A stretch of 64,000 nucleotides of DNA, taken from contig VCAZ01000137.1 of assembly GCA_005784505.1 (NCBI GenBank), forward strand, positions 1 to 64,000. The letters run 5' to 3'. The notes under the pieces are model-generated. The model saw only the letters and a program-made list of their open reading frames with translations. It did not search any database and was not told the origin of the DNA. Below, in pieces: positions 42,201 through 54,800 of the stretch; position 1 is the first letter of the stretch; every line of letters starts with the position of its first letter. This stretch comes from Bagarius yarrelli. Taxonomy: Eukaryota > Chordata > Actinopteri > Siluriformes > Sisoridae. A program made the position numbers and the translations under genes.

Positions 42201-45200
42201 ACACAGCTGTATAAGGAGCTGTATGAGGTGACACAGCTGTATAAGGAGCTGTATGAGGTGGCACAGCCATATGAGGAGCTGTATGAGGTAGCACAGCCGT
42301 ATGAGGAGCTGTATAAGGTAGCACAGCTGTATACGGAGCTGTATGAGGTAACACAGCCGTATAAGGAGCTGTATGAGGTGACACAGCTATACGAGCAGCT
42401 GTATGAGAAGCTGTATGAGGAGCTGTATAAGGTCACACAGCTGTATACGGAGCTGTGTGAGGAGCTGTATGAGGGGACACAGCTATATGAGGAGCTATAT
42501 GAGAAGCTGTATGAGGAGCTTTATGAGGTGACACAGCTGTATATGAAGCTATATGGGGTGACAGAGCTATATGAGGAGCTACATGAGGTGACACAGCTAT
42601 ATAAGGAGCTGTATGAGGAGCTGCATGAGGTGGCACAGCTATATAAGGAGCTGTATGAGATGACACAGCTGTATGAGGTGACACGGCTGTATATGGAGCT
42701 ATATGAGGTGACAGCTATATAAGGAGTTTATGAGGTGACAAAGCTGCATTAAGAGAAGAGCTGTATGAGGTGACACTGCTGTATAAGGAGCTATATAAGG
42801 TGACATAGATATATGAGGAGCTGTATAAGGTGACACAGCTGTATGAGCTGTATGAGGTGACACAGCTATATGAGGAGCTATATTAGGTGACACAACTTTA
42901 TATAAAGCTATATAAGGTGACAGCTATATGAGGAGCTGTATGCGGTGACACCGCTGTATGCGGAACAGTATGAGGTGACACAGCTATATGAGGAGCTGTA
43001 TGAGGTGACACAGCTGTATGAGGTGACACAGCTGTATGCGGAGCTGTATGAGGTGACAGCTATATGAGGAGCTGTATGAGGAGCTTTATGAGGTGACAGC
43101 TGTATATAAAGCTATATGGGGTGACACAGCTATATGAGGAGCTGTATGAGGTGACGTGTATGAGGAGCTGTAGGAGGGGACACAGCTGTATAAGGAGCTG
43201 TATGAGGGGACACAGCTGTATGAGGAGCTGTATGAGATGACGTGTATGAGGAGCTGTAGGAGGTGACACAGCTGTATAAGGAGCTGTATGAGGGGACACA
43301 GCTGTATGAGCAGCTGTATGAGGTAACACAGCTATATGAGGAGCTGTATGAGGTGACACAGCTGTATGAGGAGCTGTATAAGGTGACACAGCTGTATAAG
43401 AAGCTGTATGAGGTGACACAGCTGTATAAGTTGACACAGCTGTACGAGGAGTTTCCTGTATTGTTGCCCTTATATACCCAGCAGAGCATAATTATGGCCA
43501 GCTAAGGCCACCCACACACAACCCTTTGGAACTGGTTTACTTACTATTCATACACACACGGCTAGATAGTTTTGACTTTGAATCAAATGGTAGGCATAAA
43601 TAATTAAAGCATTAAACTAAACAGATCTGGTTTTAAACAGATTATTCTTTTGTTTGTTGGACTCAGAATGGACTTAATGGTTTGCACTTGGCTTCCAAAG
43701 AAGGTCACGTTAAGATGGTGCTGGAGCTGTTGCACAATGGGATTGACCTGGAGGGCACGACGAAGGTATTCTAACACTCGGTTAAGAAATACAAAGCATG
43801 CAATCTACATTAAGACTCTGTGTTTTTGCCTTTATATATATACATACAGTTCATATTTATGTTTACAGAACAAATGTTTACAACTTGGTAAATATGATAT
43901 GCATGTGCTATTGCTACTAAGTGCTAAAGTAAGTTAAGATAAATTAGTAAAACTAAAACCAAAAAAAACTGCTGAGGAAAGTAAATAAAACTGCAAACAA
44001 CTACGATTAAAATAGTCCTACTGTAGAACCCGTAACCTGATGAAAAAACATCAAACTACCTAAAGGGTATGTGTACCTTAACATGTAAATGCCTGTATTT
44101 TGTCACATATACTTTTTAACAGCAGAGTGAAATTTGTCTCTTCGCATATCCCATCTTAGTAAGTTGGGGGTCAGAGCGCAGGGTCAGTTATGATACAGCG
44201 CCCCTGGAGCCGAAAGGGTTAAGTCTTGCTCATGGACCCAACACTGGTTGGCTTACTGGTAGTTGGGCTTTAGCCCAGGTCTTCCTGGTCTTCAGATCAA
44301 CAACTCAGGCTGGCGGTGGTGGAGCTTGAACCCATGTCTTCCTGGTCTCAACCATTTGCCCCAATAAACAGTGTTGGTAGGATTATTTTGAAAATGTAAT
44401 AGGTTACATAAAACAATTTGTCCTATGTGATACTGTAAGTTGTGTAACTTTTCAGTTACTTTATTACAAACGGTTCCCAACCTGTTTTTGTCTGAGACCC
44501 ACTTTTCCCCCCAAGAAAATATTTTAGGGTCCCCCTTCACATTTAATGATATTATTGCTTTTGGGTGTTTTCTGCATTTCATGTTGCAGTATTGCTGCAC
44601 TGCGACTCGAATTGGTGGGCTCTTCCTCACCTGCAGAGGGCCAGTATGTCTGGGTCATTACTATCAGCTGCTGAGGGAAATCAGTGAAACCCGGTCATTT
44701 TTTGTGGGGGACGAATTACAAATTTGTCCATTTTTTGGTCAACCAGGGGATCATGGGTAAAATTAGTTGGTAATTGATGAAATTGAACCCTGCTCACTGA
44801 TGCAACACCCCATAGAGCTCGTTGAGGCCCCCTTGTGGGTTGGGAACCGCGCTGCTTTATGGAAAGTAAAGTAATGGATTACATTTGATTGAGATTCACA
44901 AATAAGTATGTTTTGGCATTAAAAAAAAAATTATTAACCAACCAATTATTGCTTTATTACATTCAATGCTGTGTTTATATTTTACTATTATGTTTAAAAA
45001 CAAAATAAAAAAATGCTAAAGTTCGCTAATGTTACACTATACGATATTCCCACACAACATGCAGTATTTTTTATAGCTGATTGCAATACCTGATGACGTG
45101 ACAGAATATCCTGTCAGAAATAACAGTCTGGTGGCAGGAAATTAGAAAAAGGGTAGGGGTTTAGGGGTATAAAATAGAATTAGGATTGGGCTGTTCTTTT

Positions 45201-45794
45201 AGACACGGTGCAGTTTTGTTGCTCAACGAATTTAATCCAGAGAACCACTCAAAACCATCAGAAAATCACCGCTTTAATAACCGGCTTTAGCAGAAGACAT
45301 CATAAAAATCCAAAACATGCAAAAAATTTATATCATTTAACAAATTCTAGCATTTCAACTAGGGCAGCAATAAAATGTAACCTAGCACACGCTGAAAAAT
45401 CTGTAGTCTACTAGAGAAGACTACTGGAGAAGTGGTGGCCCATGGTTAAGGTGTTGGACTGCCAACCTGAAGGCTCTGTGTTTGATTCCCAGCTCCAAAA
45501 AGCCATCAGCCCCTGAGCAAGGCCTGGAACCCCAATTGTTAATGAAAAGATTAGATTAGATTAGATTAGATTAGATTAGATTAGATTAGATTAGACAATT
45601 GTCATTCAACTTCATTGTCATTGTGCAAGGCACGTGTACAAAGCCAACGAAATGCAGTAAGCATCTAACCAGAAGTGCATAAGTGGCAATAGCAGGGTAA
45701 TAAATAAGGGTCTGAGGTTGATAATTACAGAGGTTAGCGTGAATAATGTACAGAAGGTGCAGTAGTATGTGTATATATGGTATCTATAAATAAG

Positions 45795-45829
<35 letters not shown>

Positions 45830-48800
45830 TGATACAGTTATAGCTGTGGAAAAGGACTGACATTATGGATATATACATACGAGTGTTTGTATGATAGAGT
45901 ACTGCAATTGCTGATGTACACATTTATTCTAAAAACCGAAATTTTATGAAATGAAATGTTATTTTAAACACACACACTAATTAATAAATGGGCGTGCCTA
46001 CCATAAACACTAACAATCAGTAAACACAATTAAAGTCCCAGCATCTGCGTATTACAAACCCAAGGTAAAGTCTGGAATATATGGTCATTACAGTCTAGAG
46101 GTATTTTGTTGAATAATATCATTGTGTATGACTGCGTGATACGTTTGTCTCCTACAGAAAGGGAACACTGCGCTACACATAGCTGCACTGGCTGGTCAGG
46201 AGAAGGTCGTTGCTGAGTTAGTCCACTATGGTGCAAATGTCAATGCCCAATCACAGGTCAGTGTTGGGTCTAAATATCTCAGACTAATATATTAGTGCCT
46301 CAGAGTTAACTTAACTTGCTGATGTGTGTTTTCTTTTGAATGTCAATATTTCAGAAAGGTTTTAGTCCCCTATACATGGCAGCACAAGAGAACCACTTGG
46401 AGGTAGTGAAGTTCCTGTTGGAGAACGGAGCCAATCAGAGTCTTCCTACTGAGGTAAGAGACACCACGATATGCTAATAGCTTCCTATTTACTATTTTAT
46501 AAAAAAGGCACCTTAAAAACAAATATTTAGTCACTATTTTGATGTTTTTGGTTTTTTTTCCAGACAAGAACATAGTAGAAATCTAGATTTTTTTAACAGA
46601 GAATTTATGAGACTCTCCGGTTCGTATCACAGGAATATGACACACTGTGGTCACCATTGTTCCCCAATTATTATGCATGGATTGTTGTTTTTTTATAACT
46701 AGCCACAGTTTACAATTATTTTGCAATAACTAATCACTGATCATCATTGTTCCCAATAACTAATCACTGATCACCATTGTTCCCAATAACTAACCACTGA
46801 TCACCATGTTCCCAATAACTAACCACTTATTTCCATTTTTTTTCCTAGTTACAGCCTCTCAATGATCACCATTTTCACAATCATCAATCACTGATCATCA
46901 TTGTTCCCAATAATTACCCCAATAATGATGATAATTATTACTATTATTATTTTTTAATGACCAATTACTGATCACCCCTGGTTTCCAATAATCAGAGAAT
47001 TATCCCCTTTGTTCCTAATGATCTACCAATCAATGTTCTGGATTGTTCACAATAAGTAATGATTACCATTATTTTATATTATCACTTTTGGTTCCAATAA
47101 GCAATAACTGATTATATTCGCACTTTTTTTGTTCTATCTTTGACTAATATTAATAAATTGTAAAATAGATATATTTCCATTTATAACCATTTATTCCTTT
47201 GCCTGTTTTTTTGATATGTAAATGAGTTCTATGATTGTCATCAAGTAGAAACTCAATTCTAATGAGGTCAGGCTATCAGGCTTATTCCTACAGTAATATC
47301 TCAGAGGCTATGAACTGTGTCCCTCTGTCTTCATCTCTACCCTACACGGACAAAACAGTTCCAGATGATTTTAAAATGTTTGATTGTAAGACGTCACCAT
47401 GATGATAAGGAAGGATATAGAATCTTAAAAAAAAACTGGCTGACGAACTGAAAATCAGCAGCGATCAAAGGTTATAAATTAAGCCAAGTATCCTTAAAAC
47501 CAGTGGTAATTCTCTTAAAATGACACTCTGGACAATGTTCGACTTACATTTACATTCCTGACATTTGGCAGACGTCCTTATCCAGAGAGCGGCTAACATT
47601 TATCTTATTTATACTACTGAGCAATTGGTGGTTAAGTGCCCTGCTCAGGGGCACAAAAGTGGTAACTTAATGGTGCTGTGTATCAAACCCACAGTCTTCG
47701 GGTTATCAGTCCAACACCGTAATCACTGTACTACCACTACCTCAGGGTCTACTTGTACATCATAACGCCAAGGAAACTGAAGGGGAAGTGCTTACACTAG
47801 AAACTGGGGGTTTCAGTGGAAACTCTAATTATTTGTGACAACTTGGACAGTTTGATTGCATAATTCTAAGGACTTCTAAGGACACAGTGCATGCTTCTAA
47901 GGACACAGTGCATGCTTCTAAGGACACAGTGCATGTTTTTTTGCCAATGCAAAGAAGCCTGAAGCAAATTAGCAAGATAAATTTGTTGTGCACAGATGTG
48001 TGGTAAAAACCTGGACAGGACAACTACAGTGAATACAACAGTGGTCATAGTTGTGTGGACGGGTAGGAGTGTGTTTATATTGGGTTAGATTAGTAAAAAC
48101 GTACTGGGTGTGACATTTATCTTGAATAACCAAAACAGTGATTGAGCAAAACACCCCCCCAAAAGCTTGCCGGGAGGAGAATATTGTAACATGATAAAAC
48201 TTGTGCATGATTTGGATTTTTATCAGAATGAAAACCTGGCCAATTATTTTACTTTCCCTTGGGGCAAAAAACACCTTTGGATATTTTAGAGAATTAAAAA
48301 GCACCACAACCCTTCCTGAAACATTGAGTCTTATGAATGGCGGACAAACTTTAGAAATTCGTGCAACACTGCTGTGTAAATCATGCAGAGGAAAAATGAC
48401 TCTGTTGTAAAATTACAGGTATAAATATAAATCTTATCCAGAGTGACTTACATTCGGCTCATTTATACAACTGAGTAATTAAGGGCCCTGCTCAGGGGCC
48501 CAACAGTGGTAACTGGTATTGAGAATCAAACCCACAATCTCTGTGTTGATAGTCCAACACTTTAACCACTGAGCTACCACTTCCACATTTACTTCAGTAC
48601 AAGTAAAAAGAACTTAATAAATACTCAAGTAACAGTATTAATGTTTGAAGTTTTTTCATTCGGAGAGTAATAAAGCCCGGAATGATGAGATTCCTCCAGT
48701 TGTGAGTTATTCGTTATTTTGAATCTGATTAAATGAAGATAAAGTCATGAATCCAGAAAATATTCCAATACATAAAATACACATAAAAAAAGTAGTGAGT

Positions 48801-51800
48801 GTGTGAGATTTGATAGTAACTTACAGTAAGATTAAAGTGTCCATAGTTACAGAATCCCCATTAAATAGTCGTTATAATAAACTGACTGTAATGTAATGTA
48901 ATGTAATGTTTCCTCAGGTCGGAGCTGGAGTTCCTCTACACTGATTTCAGCACTCGTTTTAATCACATTAAAGCCGTCACATTATGGAACTGTTGGTGTC
49001 TTTCATTGGAGTGTATCAATTAATTGAATGTTGAGGTCACGTGTGTTTCTGTACTGATATTTTCAGTACAGTATTACTTCTCCCTCTTTAGTCGTTATTT
49101 TCATGATCGCGCTTTAATAAATAAGTGTAGTTAAGGTACGAACGTCAGACGACTGCAGTCTATCGTGAGAATCGATAGTAAATTTGGGGTTAAATTAAAG
49201 AAGAAAAAGTTCATTTCAAATTCAAATTTTATTTACATATATAACCATAAATAGTACAACATGAAGCGAAATAGTTCATACGACTGTCTGACAAGTAAAA
49301 AAGAATGAACCTGAAAAGTGTGAGTTGTGATGTTTGTTTCCCCTGTGTTCCTGTCATGTGATCCCCCTGTCCTAGTGTCATGTTTTTATTGGTTTGTTTC
49401 GTCATGTATCACTAATTGATGCAGGCGTGTCCTGTTCATTGTGTATATATACCCCTGTGTAGCCTTGAATGTTTGTGGATGATTGTGTACCATCGTGGTG
49501 AGTCCGGCAGTTTCATGCGAAGCGTTCTAGTTTGATCATGTCATGTCATGTTAAGTCAAGTTAAGTTTAGTTTATGGTTTTGTAAAAAAACTGCACCTTT
49601 GGGTTCTATCATTCGTCTCGCTTCAGTGGTGTTGTTACAGAGTAAGAGTCAAAGTAAGGACAGTTAAACCGACTCTTAAAAGGACATTTTTTTCTAAAAT
49701 CTACTTAAGTAAATATAACCTTCTGATACACATTTCTGCATATGAAATATTTTTTAAAAAATGAAAGATTCGGTCTCAGTAATGAAAAATATTCAGACTT
49801 TCGTTGCATTGAACATTTTATACAAAAGCTAAGACCCAAAAGCTAGTTCACCTTGAAAGGAATGCAGTTAGGAGTTAGGGTCTGTCTGCAGTGGCAGCTT
49901 GGAGAACCTACGAATTGAACTGGCTACCCTCTGATCATCAGTCTCACCCCTTAACCACTGAGCTACCACTCCCTCCATACAACTGAGAGTCATTTAACTT
50001 TGTTATATTGCACAGGTGTGTACTTACCTTTGCTGCATAATGTACTTTAGCGCTTTTCCCTGACGAGAGATGGCAGCAGTTCCCCATCTGTTCCCCTCTG
50101 TTGTACCTGTTATGATTTTTGATCTCCTGTGTGGCCTGTCAGGATGGCTTCACTCCACTGGCTGTGGCTCTGCAGCAAGGTCATGAGAACGTGGTGGCTC
50201 TTCTCATTAACTACGGCACTAAGGGAAAAGTACGCCTGCCGGCACTCCACATCGCCGCCCGCAATGACGACACGCGCACTGCAGCTGTGCTGCTACAAAA
50301 CGACCCCAATCCAGATGTTCTCAGCAAGGTAGCTTTAGTAAATGTGGATTTATTTACAGTTGTTTGACAGTTTAAGAACCTGGCACTAAAAAAACTATGA
50401 CCTTGATCAAGATCATTCTTTAAGCAGGTGTATTTTGATCACAACTGCTGATGCATGAATTTAAGAAACAGTATCATTTGATATTTGTCCTTGATCTTTC
50501 TGGTTTAAAAGGATTTATGGCTTGTTAGTATGTCTGCTTCTGTCTCTGCTTCACTTATGCTGTTCTTTGCAGACTGGCTTTACCCCACTGCACATTGCAG
50601 CACATTATGAGAATCTAAGTGTTGCCCAGCTGCTGTTAAACAGGGGAGCCAATGTAAACTTCACGCCAAAGGTTGGTGTGTTTTATTTGGCATCTTATTA
50701 ATATTGTCTTTATCTGTTCTTGATTTTTCAAACACTAAGTATTGTTATAAATAGTATTAGAGTTAAGCCTAAGGTTAAGGTTAGAATTAGGGTTGGGATA
50801 GACCTAGGTTTAGGGTTAGACCTAGGGTTAGGATTAGGGTGTGGGTTATAGCTAGTCTTAGGGTTGGACCTATGGTTAGAAATAGGGTTAGACCTAGGCT
50901 TAGGGTTAGACCTAGGCTTAGGGTCAGACCTAGGCTTAGGGTTAGACCTAGGGTTAGGATAAGGGTTAAACCTTAGATTAGGGTTAGGATTAGACCTCGG
51001 GTTAGGATTAGACCAAGGGTTAGTGTTAGGATTAGGGTTAATCTTAAAGTTAGGCTTAGACCTAGGTTAGGATAAGGGTTAAACCTTAGATTAGGGTTAG
51101 GATTAGACCTCGGGTTAGGATTAGACCAAGGGTTAGTGTTAGGATTAGGGTTAATCTTAAAGTTAGTCTTAGACCTAGGGTTAGGATTAGATACAGGGTT
51201 AGGATTAGGATTATGGTTAGATTTAGTGTTAGTGTTAGACCAAGGGTTAGGATTAGGGTTAGACCTAGTGTTAGTGTCCGAAATAGGGTTAGGATTAGGA
51301 TAAGATTTAGGATAAGACTGAGATTTAGCATTTGGGTTATTATGATGTATAAAGTATGTTGAGTTGAATTGCTCCAGAAAAAAAAATTCATATCAAGTTA
51401 AACAGAATTATCTAAAATAAAGATTATGAATATTATAAAAACCTTATTTATCTTAGGAATTCACCGTCTCATGTAAGATGGCTGCTAAATCAGGAAGTAG
51501 TATTTAAATAGTTATAATTATAATACAAGTCTTGTCACATCATCTCATAATAGCCATGTAATTATAATAATCTCATTTTTTATTTAAATAAAACAAAGTA
51601 AAAACCTGACTAATCTTATGACTAAACTAATCTACTACTGTCTTTTTCATGGCTGATCTCAGAACGGCATCACACCCTTGCATATAGCTGCCCGAAGAGG
51701 AAACGTGATTATGGTTCGATTACTCTTGGACAGAGGAGCACAGATAGATGCCAGGACAAAGGTAAAGCATCTCTATTTGCTTGTATCCTCAACGATAGCA

Positions 51801-54800
51801 ATCCTGCAGTGGGTTTATTTTTCAGACGAGGTATGAAATTTCTGCAGAGTAGCCTGGGTTATTTATGTCTCGCTAACAGAGGATGGCCTATTTATATCCT
51901 CCTGGGAGTAAATCAGGTATTTCGTATGTTCGAACGAATTGCCAGGAAGGGTTTTTGGATGATTGATTCAGTGCAAAATTTTCATCACCTTAAAGGAGTT
52001 TACACACAAACTATTTTAGGGAAACTGGTGCAGTGGAACTGTAAAGGAGAACCACAGTGCGCAGCTAAATTTATCCTCCGCTTTTTTTTGGTTCTCTGTT
52101 CTTGTCAGGATGAGCTGACTCCACTGCACTGTGCTGCCAGGAATGGCCATGTACGTGTCATTGAGATCCTTCTGGACCAGGGTGCACCTATTCAGGCCAA
52201 AACTAAGGTGAGTTAGCAGTAAGGGGATTTGTTGTCAGATGCTTTGAATTAAAGGTTGATACCTATAATAGAATAAGTAGTAGAAGTGAGTAAAGAACAT
52301 GTATGCAAAGGCTTGCGTAGGCTGCAGGCCAGGGGCCCCATGTGGTGCAGGGGGCCCCCCAATTGGTCAGACTATTTTTTTTATTATTTTGAATGTACTT
52401 CATTGTGAACCAAAAAAAAACAAAACTTTACCTTGACCATAAGAAACAAAACAAAAATAAGGCAGTGATTGGATATATGTGACTGCTGGTCAAATCATGT
52501 CAATCATTTTTATTTGACAGCATATGGAAAAAAAATCCTGTAAATTACGATAATAAAGCAGAAAAACGGAAAATACAAACTACATGACCAGTATATGCTA
52601 AAAAATCTTTACTCTGCCTGGATATTTCATGGCTTCTGAATCAGTAGAACCCTCCGTAGCATCGGCTTACATCTGTGCTGCATTTTAAAACACCTGTAGC
52701 GGATCCCCCTCTTTTGCAGCAGCGAGCTCATCATGCCATCGGTAATTTTTCAGGCAATTTGGAGGAACTGCAATTTTTGCTAATGACTGAAAATGACTTT
52801 CTGTTTTTTTGTGCTGGATCGAATGAGCCACAGCCATGCCTGGAAGTAGCTCACGCTTAGGCACCAATAGAATCTTCAGACTGCACACACTGCTGTGACA
52901 TGCTGGCTCGCATACTGAGGAACCGCTTGGATGTATCATGGGGTGATGCTTAAAAGCATCTGGTCTGCACCCCAGTCCACTTAACCGCACACGCATCATT
53001 TCCCCATGTGGATAGGGCAGTTGTTGTGCACCTCTGCTCCTTAGCAGCTAAGAGCTTCGTTGTTACAAAAGGGGTGGCAACTTTTGTCCAATATCGGATC
53101 TGAGACAAACAAAGTGCTCTGCAGACAGGTTTTCAGGATGTTAATTTTGAAACAGATTCTGCCGCAAATTTGCCCCAGAGACATCCGTAGATCTGAAGAA
53201 TATTTTCATATTCTGTACTTCTTAAGGTTCGCCTTCAAAGGGGAGGCTTTCCAGTACTCTGTCCTCCTGTTTCCTTCACTCTGGCTTTGTGTTTAGACTG
53301 GCTGTTCTGATCAGTCAGGTAAACGTCCATTACCTGTCACGGGGGCTGTGTGTGAACATACAGAAAAGCCTTTTGTTCCCCAGTCAGTCAATAATGTACC
53401 TGGAAGCCTGTCTCTCACCAGAGCACAGCGCGGCTATTTCTTCCACTATAATTTCACATTAAATCTTCACGTATTAAGGAATGTCCACTACAATTATTAT
53501 CCTCATGACAATCTAAATAATATTTTCTGTACATTTCTACTCACCCAGTTGGATTAGGGTTTGTCTGTATTTGAGAAGCTGATGGTATGATAATATTTGT
53601 GCTCCACTGATCTGTTCTGTCTCTGCCGTCACCATGCAGAATGGCTTGTCACCCATCCACATGGCAGCACAAGGAGATCATATGGATTGCGTACGCCAGC
53701 TTTTGCAGTACAACGCTGAGATTGATGACATCACTCTGGACCACCTGACGCCACTGCACGTGGCAGCACACTGTGGTCACCACCGCATGGCCAAGGTGCT
53801 GCTTGACAAGGGGGCCAAGGCCAATTCTCGGGCCCTGGTAAGTCATGTTACTATATAGTCTTATTCCTGTTTACAGGACATTCTAATATAAGTTGCATCT
53901 TTTCAGAATGGTTTCACACCTCTGCACATTGCCTGCAAGAAGAACCACATGCGCTCCATGGACCTACTGCTCAAGCACTCAGCATCTCTGGAAGCAGTTA
54001 CTGAGGTCAGATATCACTACTATGATATAATTCCCTAACCTGCAGGCCATTGTTGTGTAATATTAAAGATATTAAATGCATCAGAGATAATTTTGCAATA
54101 GTCATGTTACATTTAAGTGTAATGCACTTCTTTTTTTTTGTTCAGTAGATAATTAAAAGCCTGCGGAAGCCTTTTGTAGGACTCACAGTATCAGTGGGGA
54201 ATTTGTTCTCATTTTTGTTCTCTTGCAGTCTGGCCTAACTCCACTGCATGTGGCTGCATTTATGGGGCATCTCAACATAGTAAAGTGTCTCCTGCAGAGA
54301 GGAGCGTCTCCAAATGCATCCAACGTGGTGAGTAGCTTAGTCTTTTTAGTCACTTCACAAAAGCATGGAGTTTCAAGATTCTTTGGGCAGGCTTGCTGCG
54401 ATAGTCGTTGTTGACACCTTTATCGGTGTTAAGCCGCAACACCAGTTATATCACTTGCCTTCTGCGGCACCGCACTAGCTTTACACAGACAATGCAGTAG
54501 GAATGAAAGATTGTTCTTTATAAGTGTAAGTTTGTCCCTAATGAACAATCCTGTGGCGACTGTAGCAAAGGAAAAAACTCCTCGAGATGAAATAAGGAAG
54601 AAATCTTGAGAGGAACCAGACTCAAGAGGGAACCCATCCTCATGTAGGAGACACAGAATGTCTATTAATTACAGCTAAACGATGCTCAGGTGTGCAGTGA
54701 TGGCGATTAAATGCAGTGTAAACTGCATCCTTGAATTCCCAGACCGTAGATGAGAAACGTCTCCAGCAGAGTGGCCTCCATTATTTATTGAATACAATAT

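Noticed and set aside
41618..43505. Long open frames on both strands (up to 272 codons) as possible repetitive proteins
   Set aside because: They follow from a 30-bp period without stops; they lie inside ank1 intron 2 with no splice sites or start context.
51809..52108. Exon 9 extended upstream through intron 8, which is open in frame
   Set aside because: Exon 9 has a good pyrimidine tract and AG at 52107-52108, ankyrin homology starts exactly there, and the 347-bp intron would shift the frame from exon 8.
52650..53330. GC-richer part of intron 9 as an extra exon
   Set aside because: Frames are short, and exon 9 joins exon 10 exactly as in other ankyrins with no missing repeat.
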